The notes: a model not told the origin generated them from the letters alone. A DNA stretch of 64,000 nucleotides from Pseudophaeobacter profundi (GCF_029697505.1 NZ_JARJEF010000003.1:124001-188000); one strand, 5' to 3'; counted from the stretch's first letter, positions 49,591 to 59,118 are shown. Numbers and translations are program-made.

Positions 49591-49596
49591 TGTCGG

Positions 49597-50868
49597 TTAC
49601 CCCAGCTTCACGTTGTCGATGCCGACAATCTTGTCATAGACCCAGTACAGCAGCAGCACCACTGCAAGCAGGATCGAACCAAGCGCAGCGCCCAGACCCC
49701 AGTTACCCGATGTCGAGATGTGATAGGCAATCAGGTTAGAAATAAAGGTCCCTTTGGTCCCGCCAACCAGGGCCGGGGTGATGTAGTAGCCAACCGCCAG
49801 AATGAAGACCAGGATCGACCCAGCACCAATGCCCGGCACCGACTGCGGGAAATACACCCGCCAAAAGGCCGTCCAGTTGGTCGCACCCAGCGATTTTGCC
49901 GCCCGCAGATAGGTGGGCTGGATCGTCTGCATCACAGAATACATCGGCAGGATCATAAAGGGCAGCAGGATATGGGTCATCGCAATGATGGTACCCAGCT
50001 CATTGTTGATCAGCACAAGCCGGTTGTCATCAGCCACAAGACCAATCCAAACGAGGACATCATTGATAACCCCCTGTTGTTGCAGAAGGATTTTCCAAGA
50101 TGACGTTCGAACCAGCAAGGATGTCCAGAAGGGCAGCAAGACCAGGATCATCAAGAGATTGGCTTTGCGTGTTGGCAGGTTTGCCAGCAACCAGGCCACT
50201 GGATAGCCCAGCATGATGCAGCTGAAGGTAATGATCAGCGACATCCGCATGGTGCGGATCAGCATGGTATTATAAATGCGCTCTGTCTCGGGGCGAACTT
50301 CGACCCCGTCGGCGCCCAGCTTCAGATCGACCGCGTTGAGGAAATACCCCGCCGTCCGCGTGCCGGAATAGGTCTTGATGGTGCGCCATAATTCAAGATC
50401 AGCCCAGCCATCGTCCAGTTCGATCAGGCGTTCCTTATAGGGGCCGTCGTTTTCGACATCCCACTTTCCGATCTTGCGGCCAGATTTACGAAACACCGAG
50501 GACATACCAGGGTTTTCGTAGTTCAGACGCTTGGCCACACGGGTATGAACCTTGAGTTCGGCCGCCGCCTTCATATCCACGGCCAGGGCCGCAAATACGG
50601 CTTCATCTGGCAGTTCGCTTGAGTCCGGGTCCCAACTTTCCAATGCGTCAACGGTTTTGGGCAGAACCTCTTGAACGATGCGATTGTCCACGGAGCGGAA
50701 CAGCATGTCGCCCACAGGCAGGATGAAGGTCACAAGAATAAACAAGAGCAGCGGTGCAATCAGCATCAAAGCCCTGAGCTTCTGCAGCCGCAGTGCCTTC
50801 GCGAGGCTACGCTTTAGCGGCGTGCCATCAGCGGCCAGCACAGGGCCATTTTGGGTGGTATCACTCAT
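49597..50868 (-). CDS. polyamine-type ABC transporter permease with extended periplasmic loop (PotB-like)
   Basis: A 423-residue permease, about 120-140 residues longer than usual PotB/PotH (about 280-300). The first membrane helix (about 33-58) is followed by roughly 150 hydrophilic residues (about 59-205) before the canonical five-helix core that starts near TMLIRTMRMSLIITFS. The core holds PFWTSLLVRTSSW and the EAA loop RAAKSLGATNWTAFWRVYFPQ. The insert has no recognisable domain. It is the third gene of the leftward operon. Confidence 0.92.
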   Translation of the reverse strand: MSDTTQNGPVLAADGTPLKRSLAKALRLQKLRALMLIAPLLLFILVTFILPVGDMLFRSVDNRIVQEVLPKTVDALESWDPDSSELPDEAVFAALAVDMKAAAELKVHTRVAKRLNYENPGMSSVFRKSGRKIGKWDVENDGPYKERLIELDDGWADLELWRTIKTYSGTRTAGYFLNAVDLKLGADGVEVRPETERIYNTMLIRTMRMSLIITFSCIMLGYPVAWLLANLPTRKANLLMILVLLPFWTSLLVRTSSWKILLQQQGVINDVLVWIGLVADDNRLVLINNELGTIIAMTHILLPFMILPMYSVMQTIQPTYLRAAKSLGATNWTAFWRVYFPQSVPGIGAGSILVFILAVGYYITPALVGGTKGTFISNLIAYHISTSGNWGLGAALGSILLAVVLLLYWVYDKIVGIDNVKLG

Positions 50869-50957
50869 GGTGGGGATCCCCGTCGGGTCTTTTTTGATTG
50901 GTGGAGAAAGGGCCCAGACAATGCCGGGCCCTTTCCCGTTCTCACAACGAGGTCAGA

Positions 50958-52064
50958 TTACTGGAGCAACCAGGCCTGGAATTTTGCATCCAGATCATCA
51001 CGGTTGTCTGCCCACCATTCGTAGTCATAGGTGTGCACATTGCCAGAGTTGGCAGGATCTGTTGGCATGTGAGGCGCCATTTCGATGCCCAGCACTGCGT
51101 GCTTACCAACCAGCGGTGCCGAGGAGGCACGTGCGGGACCGTAAGAAATGTAAGCAGCCTGATCAGCCAGACGCTGGGTGTCGGTGGCGAACCTCAGGAA
51201 GTCCATCGCGCGGGCCTTGCGGTCCGCAGGCAGACCGGCAGGAACGATCCAGCCGTCAAGGTCAAAGGACTGCATGTCCCAGAGCATACCAATTGGCTGG
51301 TTCTGCTCGGCAATCGCCGAGAACAGACGACCGTTGAAGGTCGAACCCATCACGACTTCGCCATCGGCCAGCAGCTGAGGTGTTTCCGCGCCAGCAGACC
51401 ACCAGACAACGCTGTCTTTGATGGTGTCGAGCTTGTTCAGCGCCCGTGTCACACCTTCGTCGGTGCCCAGAACGTCATAGAGATCTTCCTTGGCAACGCC
51501 ATCGCAGTACAGAGCCCATTCCATGTTATCGATTGGGCGCTTTTGCAACGAACGCTTGCCTGGGAATTTGGCCAGGTCAAAGATGTCGCAGACAGAGGTT
51601 GGAGCTTCGGCGCCAACCAGATCGGTGCGGTAGCCAAAGGTGGTCGAGTAAACGATCTGTGGCACAAAGCATTCGGAAACCAGCAGGTCGCCAAAGTCTT
51701 CCGTGGCAGGGGTGCCATCGGGGGCGGCGGCCAGATCTGCGTCGTGGTCCAGCTCTGCGGCGAGACCTTCGTCACACAGACGCATCGCATCCGAGGCCAC
51801 AACGTCGACCAGATCCCAGGTCACATTGCCGGCTTCATTCATGGCGCGCAGCTTGGCAACCGCTTCAGCCGAGCTTTCGTCCCAAACGGCGCTAACGCCT
51901 TCGTTTGCAGCCAGATAGGGTTCGACATAGGCTTTGTTCTGGCTGTCCTGATAGGCACCGCCCCAGGATACCAGGGTCAATTCGTTTGCCATGTCTTCAG
52001 CAAAGGCCGCAGGCGCGATCAGCGCTGTGGTCATTGCCAGTGCAGACAGTTTCGTCATCTTCAT
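50958..52064 (-). CDS. periplasmic polyamine/spermidine-type substrate-binding protein
   Basis: A 368-residue exported binding protein: the signal peptide ends near AFAEDMANE, then ELTLVSWGGAYQDSQNKAYVEP and ARAMDFLRFATD, the pattern of the bacterial solute-binding protein group used by PotD-like importers. Two cysteines (CDEG, CDIF) are visible. It feeds the two downstream permeases and the upstream ATPase. The ligand is inferred from context only; other cationic or dicarboxylic ligands are possible. Confidence 0.9.
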   Translation of the reverse strand: MKMTKLSALAMTTALIAPAAFAEDMANELTLVSWGGAYQDSQNKAYVEPYLAANEGVSAVWDESSAEAVAKLRAMNEAGNVTWDLVDVVASDAMRLCDEGLAAELDHDADLAAAPDGTPATEDFGDLLVSECFVPQIVYSTTFGYRTDLVGAEAPTSVCDIFDLAKFPGKRSLQKRPIDNMEWALYCDGVAKEDLYDVLGTDEGVTRALNKLDTIKDSVVWWSAGAETPQLLADGEVVMGSTFNGRLFSAIAEQNQPIGMLWDMQSFDLDGWIVPAGLPADRKARAMDFLRFATDTQRLADQAAYISYGPARASSAPLVGKHAVLGIEMAPHMPTDPANSGNVHTYDYEWWADNRDDLDAKFQAWLLQ

Positions 52065-52139
52065 AAGAGATCTCTCCTTGTTGATTTTCGTCGGTTTACA
52101 GCCCCGATCATTGATGCCGGGGTTTGCGCGGTTGGACGC

Positions 52140-53240
52140 TTAGGCGTCCAGAGCGCGGCAATCTTCGGGCAGCCAACCAATTTCGATCTGCTGGCCCGGT
52201 TTCAGACGCACTTGGTCGGGGGCATTCCGGGTCTTGATGATAAACTCATCGTTGCCAGCAACCCGCAGGCGGGTCCGGAAAATATCCCCCATGTAAATGA
52301 ACTCAAGCACTTCGGCTTTGAGTGTGTGAACGCCTTCGGCGAGGCGATCCTTGTTGTATTCAACCCGCTCGGGGCGAATCGACACACGGGTGCGTTCACC
52401 TGGCTTGGTGACATTGATCGGCTTGCAGTCGATCAGCTCTCCACCGTCCAGCTGCACCAGCGCGACGCCATTGCTGATTTCTTTGACAGTGCCTTCCAGG
52501 GTGTTGTTTTCCCCGATGAACTGCGCAACGAAACTATTCTGCGGCTCTTCATAGAGCTTGTCTGGCGGCGCCAGCTGCTGAATGCGGCCATCTTCAAACA
52601 CCGCCACCCGGTCCGACATGGTCAGGGCTTCGGTCTGGTCGTGGGTCACATAGACCACAGTGATCCCAAGACGATGCGCCAGATGGGTGATTTCAAACTG
52701 CATCTTTTCCCGCAGTTGCTTGTCCAAGGCGCCAAGCGGTTCATCCATCAAGACCAGTTCAGGTTCAAACACCAGCGCACGCGCCAGGGCGATCCGCTGC
52801 TGTTGCCCACCCGAAAGCTGCGAGGGGCGGCGGCCACCGAAGTCGCCCATTTCCACCATGTCCAGCGCACGCTTGACCTTGGCCTCACGATCCGACTTGC
52901 CGATTTTGCGGACTTCCAGTGGAAACGCCAGGTTTTCAGCGATGGTCATGTGTGGGAACAGCGCATAGTTCTGAAACACCATGCCAATGCCGCGTTTATG
53001 CGGCGGAATGTTGTTGATTGAGGTGCCGCCAAGGCGTATGTCGCCATGGGTTGCCGTCTCAAAACCAGCCAACATCATGAGGCAAGTTGTTTTGCCCGAC
53101 CCCGAGGGGCCCAGCATGGTAAGAAACTCACCCCTGGGCATAAAGAGGTTCAAGTCTTTTACGACAAGGTTCTCACCGTCATAGCTCTTTTGTACGCGTT
53201 CGAACTCTACGAACGCGTCATTATTAGACGCATCAGCCAA
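52140..53240 (-). CDS. polyamine-type ABC transporter ATP-binding protein (PotA-like)
   Basis: A 366-residue ATPase. Walker A is GPSGSGKTT, the signature is LSGGQQQRIALARAL, and Walker B is LVLMDEPLGALD, followed by the H-loop VYVTHDQTEAL and a C-terminal TOBE regulatory domain. The longest frame starts at 53324, but a TTG at 53240 preceded by GGGGAG is the better start and gives MADASNND. It is the first gene of the leftward operon (ATPase, binding protein, permease, permease). Confidence 0.93.
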   Translation of the reverse strand: MADASNNDAFVEFERVQKSYDGENLVVKDLNLFMPRGEFLTMLGPSGSGKTTCLMMLAGFETATHGDIRLGGTSINNIPPHKRGIGMVFQNYALFPHMTIAENLAFPLEVRKIGKSDREAKVKRALDMVEMGDFGGRRPSQLSGGQQQRIALARALVFEPELVLMDEPLGALDKQLREKMQFEITHLAHRLGITVVYVTHDQTEALTMSDRVAVFEDGRIQQLAPPDKLYEEPQNSFVAQFIGENNTLEGTVKEISNGVALVQLDGGELIDCKPINVTKPGERTRVSIRPERVEYNKDRLAEGVHTLKAEVLEFIYMGDIFRTRLRVAGNDEFIIKTRNAPDQVRLKPGQQIEIGWLPEDCRALDA

Positions 53241-53606
53241 AGCAGGCTCCCCGTTTTTTATTAGTCGGCAGATTGGTTCTGCGCTTGTGTCGCGATGTAA
53301 GCATAACCTTGGCAGGGTATGCAACCGTATCGTTTATTTACAAAACTGTCGTTAGCTTAGGCTCTTACTGCCCTGGAATTAAACCCATTGCGGCAATTAG
53401 TGTAAAATTTGCGACATAGTTTGCGTATCAGGCCTATCCCACAGGCGTTTTTGTGCGAAATACGGCCCAGCCCAAAACGACAAAAAGGCCCTGCACAAAT
53501 ACTATGCAGGGCCTGGAATTTCAGGCAAAGTTAATAAACTAGACCAACCTGATCAGTGGCAAATCACCCAAAGACCAAGAGACCGGACCCGCGTTTCACC
53601 TATACC
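53241..53606. other. 366-base region upstream of the leftward polyamine operon
   Basis: No gene. It contains the aminotransferase terminator (53481-53514) and, to its left, the AT-richer promoter stretch of the ATPase operon. No clear -35/-10 pair or binding site was identified. Confidence 0.5.
53481..53514 (-). terminator. aminotransferase terminator
   Basis: AGGCCCTGCA (53486-53495) pairs with TGCAGGGCCT (53505-53514). On the minus strand it is followed by TTTTTGTCG. Confidence 0.8.
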
Positions 53607-55001
53607 TTACGCGCTGTGCAGCAAATCTTTTTCCTGCAGGATCGCATAGCATTCATCCAAAGAGCGGCGGGCCCGCTCTATAAGCACATCGATTTCATCT
53701 GTCGTGATGACCAGAGGCGGAGAAATGATCATCCGATCCCCGACGTGGCGCATGATGAGGTTATTGGCAAAGCAGCGCTCGCGGCAGATATAGCCAACCG
53801 TTCCCCCATCAGCGGCAAAGGCAGCGCGGGTTTCCTTGTTGGGGGTCAGCGCGATGGACCCCATCATGCCAACAATCCGGGCTTCTCCGACCAGAGGGTG
53901 ATCCGCCAGCGCTTCCCACTTCTCTTTCAGGTAGGGGCCCGCTGTGTTCTGGACATGGCCAACAACGTCTTCCTCTTCCAGTATGCGCAGGTTTTCCAGC
54001 GCCACCGCTGCAGCCACGGGATGGCCTGAATAGGTATAGCCGTGGTTGAATTCGCCGCTGCCAATCACGGCGGCGACCTCGTCCGACACGATAGAGCCGC
54101 CAATCGGCGCATAGCCAGAGGACAACCCCTTGGCGATGGTCATAATGTCAGGGCGAATGCCCACGGTCTGCGAGCCAAACCAATTGCCGGTTCGGCCAAA
54201 GCCGCAGATGACCTCATCCGCGATCAGCAGGATTTCGTATTTGTCGCAGATCCGCTGGATTTCAGGCCAGTAGGTGGCTGGCGGCACGATGACGCCCCCG
54301 GCCCCCTGCACCGGCTCTGCGATAAAGGCGGCAACACGGTCTTCGCCCAACTCCAGAATCGCCGCTTCCAGCTCTTGTGCACAGGCCAGACCAAAATCAT
54401 CCTCGGGCGTGTCGCCGCCTTCAGCCCACCAATGTGGCTGATTGATATGGTGAATATCGGGAATCGGCAGGCCGCCCTGCTCGTGCATTGCGCTCATCCC
54501 GCCCAAGGAACCACTCCCAACAGAGGAGCCGTGATAGGCGTTCTTGCGGCTGATAATGATGGATTTTTCCGGCTTGCCCTTCAGCGCCCAGTAATGCCGC
54601 ACCATGCGAATATTGGTATCATTCGCCTCTGATCCGGACCCGGCAAAGAACACATGGTTCAGATCACCCGGTGCCAGCTCTGCGATCTTGGCGGCCAGCG
54701 CGATGGCGGGCACATGGCTGGTTTGAAAGAAGGTATTATAATAGGGCAGCTCACGCATCTGACGCGCGGCGACATCCGCCAGTTCATCACGACCATAGCC
54801 AATATTCACACACCACAGCCCGGCCATGGCATCAAGGATCTCGTTGCCGTCACTGTCGGTCAGGGTCACGCCCGTGGCGCGGGTGATAATACGGCTGCCC
54901 TTTTCGGCCAGCTCGCCATTGGCCGTAAAGGGGTGCATGTGGTGCGCTGCATCCAGCGCCTGCAATTCAGCAGTGGGCATATGGTTGGTGATCACGTTCA
55001 T
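53607..55001 (-). CDS. class III aminotransferase (putrescine/polyamine-pyruvate type, SpuC-like)
   Basis: A 464-residue omega-aminotransferase. The PLP lysine is in TIAKGLSSGYAPIGG, the aspartate in LIADEVICGFGRTG, and the phosphate loop is FAGSGSEANDT. Overall it resembles putrescine-pyruvate (SpuC-type) transaminases, and its site between two polyamine importers and next to a GntR regulator supports that. The N-terminal HPFTANGELAEKGSRI is typical. The product would be 4-aminobutanal and alanine. Confidence 0.88.
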   Translation of the reverse strand: MNVITNHMPTAELQALDAAHHMHPFTANGELAEKGSRIITRATGVTLTDSDGNEILDAMAGLWCVNIGYGRDELADVAARQMRELPYYNTFFQTSHVPAIALAAKIAELAPGDLNHVFFAGSGSEANDTNIRMVRHYWALKGKPEKSIIISRKNAYHGSSVGSGSLGGMSAMHEQGGLPIPDIHHINQPHWWAEGGDTPEDDFGLACAQELEAAILELGEDRVAAFIAEPVQGAGGVIVPPATYWPEIQRICDKYEILLIADEVICGFGRTGNWFGSQTVGIRPDIMTIAKGLSSGYAPIGGSIVSDEVAAVIGSGEFNHGYTYSGHPVAAAVALENLRILEEEDVVGHVQNTAGPYLKEKWEALADHPLVGEARIVGMMGSIALTPNKETRAAFAADGGTVGYICRERCFANNLIMRHVGDRMIISPPLVITTDEIDVLIERARRSLDECYAILQEKDLLHSA

Positions 55002-55039
55002 CAGACTCGCTCCATCTGTAAGAGATTGAGTTCAGAATA

Positions 55040-55048
55040 TGATCAAAT
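55040..55048. promoter_or_regulatory. TGATCAAAT site upstream of the aminotransferase
   Basis: The 9-mer lies 39 bases before the aminotransferase start, between it and the GntR gene. The same 9-mer recurs at 55850 in front of the PotF-like operon, making it a candidate operator for the GntR protein. Confidence 0.45.
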
Positions 55049-55066
55049 TTCACTTTGTCAATCGAA

Positions 55067-55762
55067 TCACTTTGCCTCTGCCAGGCCCTGACTCACCTGG
55101 TCCATACCCTGTGCCACGTCTTTTTCCATCGCCTGTGCCACTTTTTCTGGCGTGCCCTTACGCATGGCATCAATGATGTCCTTGTGGCGGTCGGGAAAGC
55201 TCTGGGTGCCAAAGCGGCCGCAGACCACCCGCAGTGAGGGGCCGAAGCGCAGCCAGAGACGATCGGCAAGATCCGCCATGATCGGCGCATCGGCATGCGC
55301 GTAAAGCGCGGCATGGAAGCTGTAGTTCTGCACCAGGTAGCCAGCGATATCGCCGGCGGAAATGGCCTGATCCAACGCCACATCAATGGCCTCCAGGTGA
55401 TCAATATGAACCGGTTTGATACGCAGTGCTGCGCGGCGAGCAAGCTCACATTCTATTGTTTTTCTTACAAAACCTAGCTCATCAATGTCTTGTGTTCGCA
55501 ACATGGGAACCGACACTCGCCGGTTGCCCTGGAACACCAGCGCGCCATCCGAGGTCAGGCGGCGGATCGCTTCTCGAACGGGCGTCATGCCCGCCCCCAG
55601 CGACTCTGTCAGCCCCTGAATTGTGACCGCCTGCCCCGGCGCCAATTCGCCAAAAAGGATCTGCTCCCGCAGCTTTTGATAGACGATTTCATGGGCAGGC
55701 AGCTTGGCCCCCTCAACGGGGTTTGCCTGGGATGCTTCAACGGCTGAATTGGTCACCGACAC
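55067..55762 (-). CDS. GntR-family (FCD-type) regulator of the polyamine locus
   Basis: A 231-residue regulator with a winged-helix N-terminus (VYQKLREQILFGELAPGQAV, MTPVREAIRRLTSDGALVFQ) and an FCD ligand-binding domain (FHAALYAHADAPIMADL). The longest frame starts at a GTG at 55801, but the GTG at 55762 is 8 bases behind AGAAGGA and is preferred. It is divergent from the potF-type gene and upstream of the aminotransferase. Polyamine or intermediate sensing is inferred from context. Confidence 0.88.
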   Translation of the reverse strand: MSVTNSAVEASQANPVEGAKLPAHEIVYQKLREQILFGELAPGQAVTIQGLTESLGAGMTPVREAIRRLTSDGALVFQGNRRVSVPMLRTQDIDELGFVRKTIECELARRAALRIKPVHIDHLEAIDVALDQAISAGDIAGYLVQNYSFHAALYAHADAPIMADLADRLWLRFGPSLRVVCGRFGTQSFPDRHKDIIDAMRKGTPEKVAQAMEKDVAQGMDQVSQGLAEAK

Positions 55763-55849
55763 GTGGGGTTTTCCTTCTAATTTCTGGGCAGTTTGCACCA
55801 AGATTTGCCTGGTGGAAACATAAACAGTATTGCCGAACGAAGCAAAACT

Positions 55850-55858
55850 TGATCAAAT
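55850..55858. promoter_or_regulatory. TGATCAAAT site in the GntR-potF divergent region
   Basis: Second copy of the 9-mer (context CTTGATCAAATCT), 44 bases before the potF-type start. TTGATCAA is itself palindromic, as expected for a dimeric regulator site. Confidence 0.45.
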
Positions 55859-55901
55859 CTAGGTCAGCCGGGCTCACACCGGTACCCACAGGGAGAAAAT
55901 C

Positions 55902-56987
55902 ATGACACTTAGAATGATGACAACCACTGCAGCTTTTGCCTTGCTCGGATCTGTCGCCATGGCTGAACAGGTGCGCGTCTACAACTGGTCTGACTATATC
56001 GATGAAGCGTTGCTGGAAAAATTCGAAACCGAAACCGGCATCGAACTAATCTATGACGTATTCGACAGCAACGAATTGCTAGAGACCAAAATGCTGGCCG
56101 GTGGATCCGGCTATGACGTGGTTGTGCCCAGCGGCACATTCCTGCAGCGCCAGGTTACAGCAGGCGCATTTCAGAAGCTGGACATGTCAAAACTGCCCAA
56201 CCACAAAAACATGTGGAACGTGGTCGAAGAGCGTACCGAACAATACGACCCGGACAATGCCTATTCCATCAATTACATGTGGGGCACCACCGGCATCGGT
56301 GTGAATATCGGCAAGGTTCAGGAGCTCTTGGGCGAGGACGCTCCCATCAACTCGCTTGAACTGGTTTTCAACCCAGACAACATGGCAAAACTGGGCGACT
56401 GTGGTGTACATTTCCTGGACGCGCCTGCCGAAATGATCCCCGCCGCGCTGAAATACATCGGCGAAGACCCCAATAGCCATGACCCGGACGTGATCGCCAA
56501 GGCCGAATCCGTCTTTATGGCAATTCGCCCCTATATCCAGAAATTCCACTCTTCCGAGTATATCAACGCCTTGGCAAACGGCGACATCTGCGTGGCAGTT
56601 GGCTGGTCTGGCGACATCCTGCAGGCCCGTGACCGCGCCGCCGAGGCCGAGAACGGCGTCACCATCGCTTATCACGCCGCAGTCGAGGGCGCGCAGATGT
56701 GGTTTGACCAGATGGCCATCCCGGTTGATGCGCCCAACCCGGATTCAGCACATGTATTCCTGAACTTCATCATGGACCCACAGAACATGGCGGCTGCGTC
56801 GAACTACGTCTATTACGCCAACGGCAACAAGGCATCACAAGAATTCCTGGTCGAAGACGTGATTGGCGATCCGGCGATCTACCCAGATGACGCAACACTG
56901 GCGAACCTGTTCACAACCACGCCATATGCCCCCAAGGTGCAGCGTATCGTGACCCGCCTTTGGACCAAAATCAAATCGGGCACCTGA
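55902..56987 (+). CDS. potF: putrescine-type periplasmic binding protein
   Basis: A 361-residue exported protein, signal peptide ending near SVAMA, mature start EQVRVYNWSDYIDEALLEKF, the PotF/SpuD signature. Other conserved parts are MWGTTGIGVN, AVGWSGDI and NFIMDPQNMAAASNYVYYANGN, the polyamine-pocket region. cagggagaaaatc precedes the ATG. First gene of the rightward potFGHI-oxidase operon. Confidence 0.94.
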   Translation: MTLRMMTTTAAFALLGSVAMAEQVRVYNWSDYIDEALLEKFETETGIELIYDVFDSNELLETKMLAGGSGYDVVVPSGTFLQRQVTAGAFQKLDMSKLPNHKNMWNVVEERTEQYDPDNAYSINYMWGTTGIGVNIGKVQELLGEDAPINSLELVFNPDNMAKLGDCGVHFLDAPAEMIPAALKYIGEDPNSHDPDVIAKAESVFMAIRPYIQKFHSSEYINALANGDICVAVGWSGDILQARDRAAEAENGVTIAYHAAVEGAQMWFDQMAIPVDAPNPDSAHVFLNFIMDPQNMAAASNYVYYANGNKASQEFLVEDVIGDPAIYPDDATLANLFTTTPYAPKVQRIVTRLWTKIKSGT

Positions 56988-57109
56988 CCTTCGGGTGACT
57001 GATCCTGCGGGGCGCCCAGCGCGCCCTGCCCATGCCAAATTGCATCACATTTCTGACAGCCAGGCGCGCCACTTGCCCCTGCGCATTCAGAACCTGCGGG
57101 GGAAACAGC

Positions 57110-58237
57110 TTGACCAGTCCTGTATTCGAACCCTGGAACGATCCCGAGGCCAAACCTCTGATCGAGTTCCAGAATGTTACCAAACGCTTTGGTTCATTCA
57201 CGGCGATCGATGATCTGACCATCGGCATTTATGAAAAAGAGTTCTTTGCGCTGCTAGGCCCCTCGGGCTGTGGCAAGACCACCCTGATGCGGATGCTCGC
57301 CGGATTTGAAACCCCAACCGAGGGGGCGATCTTTCTCGCAGGGCAAGACATGGCGCCGGTGCCGCCAAACAAGCGCGCCACCAATATGATGTTTCAGTCC
57401 TATGCGCTGTTCCCGCATCTTTCGATTTGGGACAACATCGCCTTTGGCCTGAAGCGCGAAAGCATGCCCAAGCCTGATATCGAGGCCCGCGTTGACGAAA
57501 TGCTGCGCCTCACCCGGATGGAAAAATTTGCCCGCCGCAAGCCGCATCAGATTTCCGGCGGTCAGCGCCAGCGGGTGGCCCTGGCACGATCACTGGCCAA
57601 ACACCCCAAATTGCTGCTGCTGGACGAACCGCTTGGCGCGCTGGACAAAAAACTGCGCCAGGACACCCAGTTTGAACTGATGGATATTCAGGAAAAGACC
57701 GGCACCACCTTTGTCATCGTTACCCACGACCAGGAAGAAGCGATGACCGTTGCCAGCCGCGTTGCGGTGATGGACAATGGCAAGATCATCCAGGTTTCGA
57801 CCCCGGATCGCATCTACGAAAACCCCAATTCAGTCTATGTCGCCGACTTTATCGGCGAGGTGAATATCATCGATGGCACCGTCACTCCCAATGGGCCAGA
57901 CAGTTATTCCGTCGCCTGGAAAGATGGCCAGCCGCCGCTGAATGTGATTTCCCCCACCGCCTTTTCTGACGGGCAGAGCTGCCATCTGGCCATCCGCCCC
58001 GAAAAAGTGACCATCAACGCCGAGAAACCCGCCGACGTCGACAATGTGGTGCAGGGCAAGATCCTCGACATTGCCTATCTGGGCAATATTTCGACCTATC
58101 ATGTGGAACTGCCCTCGGGCGTTGTGATCAAGGCGCAGAGCGCCAATACCCGCCGTATCTCGCGCCGGGCCTTTACTTGGGAAGACACTGTCTGGCTGTC
58201 CTGGACCGCCACGGCTGGCGTCCTGTTGGCGAACTGA
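57110..58237 (+). CDS. potG: putrescine-type ABC transporter ATP-binding protein
   Basis: A 375-residue ATPase. Walker A is GPSGCGKTT, signature ISGGQRQRVALARSLA, Walker B LLLLDEPLGALD, then FVIVTHDQEEAM and a TOBE domain. The open frame starts at 57032, but TTG at 57110 after cgggggaaacagc gives the natural N-terminus MTSPVFEPW. The TGA overlaps the permease ATG (TGATG), so translation is coupled. Together with PotF, H and I it forms a polyamine importer. Confidence 0.94.
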   Translation: MTSPVFEPWNDPEAKPLIEFQNVTKRFGSFTAIDDLTIGIYEKEFFALLGPSGCGKTTLMRMLAGFETPTEGAIFLAGQDMAPVPPNKRATNMMFQSYALFPHLSIWDNIAFGLKRESMPKPDIEARVDEMLRLTRMEKFARRKPHQISGGQRQRVALARSLAKHPKLLLLDEPLGALDKKLRQDTQFELMDIQEKTGTTFVIVTHDQEEAMTVASRVAVMDNGKIIQVSTPDRIYENPNSVYVADFIGEVNIIDGTVTPNGPDSYSVAWKDGQPPLNVISPTAFSDGQSCHLAIRPEKVTINAEKPADVDNVVQGKILDIAYLGNISTYHVELPSGVVIKAQSANTRRISRRAFTWEDTVWLSWTATAGVLLAN

Positions 58238-59118
58238 TGCGCCGCTTTGCCCTGATCGCCGCCCCCTATCTTTGGCTGTTGGCCCTGTTTCTGGTGCCCT
58301 TTGCCATCGTGTTGAAAATCTCGCTGTCGGACTATGCGATCTCTATCCCGCCCTACACGCCACAGTTTGACTGGGCCACCGGTATTGGCGCCTTTCTGGA
58401 AAAGCTGGATTTTGAAAACTTCATCTGGCTGACCGAGGATGATCTCTACTGGAAGGCCTATCTCAGCTCGCTGAAAATTGCCCTGATCTCAACCTTCATG
58501 ACGCTGCTGGTGGGTTATCCAATGGCCTATGCCATGGCCCGCGCCCCAGCGGAATGGCGCGCCACCCTGATGATGCTGGTGATTCTGCCCTTCTGGACCA
58601 GCTTTCTGATCCGAGTCTATGCCTGGATGGGGATTCTGTCGAACGAAGGGTTCCTCAACCAGTTTTTACTCTGGACCGGGATGATTTCAGAGCCGCTGAC
58701 CATCCTCAACACCAATACCGCCGTCTATATCGGCATCGTCTACACCTATCTCCCCTTTATGATTCTGCCGATCTATGCCGCGTTGGAGCGGCTGGACGAT
58801 TCCCTGATCGAAGCCGCCGAGGATCTGGGCTGCTCGCGTCTCACTGCATTCTGGCTGATAACCATTCCGCTGTCGAAAACCGGCATCATTGCCGGCTGCT
58901 TCCTTGTTTTCATCCCGGTCATTGGTGAATTTGTCATTCCCTCGCTCTTGGGCGGGTCTGACACGCTGATGATTGGCAAGGTCCTTTGGGAAGAGTTCTT
59001 TTCCAACCGGGATTGGCCCGTGGCCTCTGCGGTGGCGGTGGTGCTCTTGCTGCTCTTGATCATTCCCATCGTGCTGTTCCAGCGCAATCAGCAAAAGCAA
59101 GAGGAGGCCGACACATGA
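58237..59118 (+). CDS. potH: putrescine-type ABC permease
   Basis: A 293-residue inner-membrane permease of ordinary length, six transmembrane helices, with LPFWTSFLIRVYAWMGIL and the EAA loop EAAEDLGCSRLTAFWLITIPLS. The start ATG overlaps the potG stop; its stop overlaps potI (ATGA). Its normal length contrasts with the long-loop permease of the leftward operon. Confidence 0.94.
   Translation: MRRFALIAAPYLWLLALFLVPFAIVLKISLSDYAISIPPYTPQFDWATGIGAFLEKLDFENFIWLTEDDLYWKAYLSSLKIALISTFMTLLVGYPMAYAMARAPAEWRATLMMLVILPFWTSFLIRVYAWMGILSNEGFLNQFLLWTGMISEPLTILNTNTAVYIGIVYTYLPFMILPIYAALERLDDSLIEAAEDLGCSRLTAFWLITIPLSKTGIIAGCFLVFIPVIGEFVIPSLLGGSDTLMIGKVLWEEFFSNRDWPVASAVAVVLLLLLIIPIVLFQRNQQKQEEADT

Noticed and set aside
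50898-53021. A 707-codon open frame on the plus strand across the leftward polyamine operon
   Set aside because: It is antisense to well-supported binding-protein, permease and ATPase genes; long antisense frames are common in high-GC sequence, and the translated protein matches no family.
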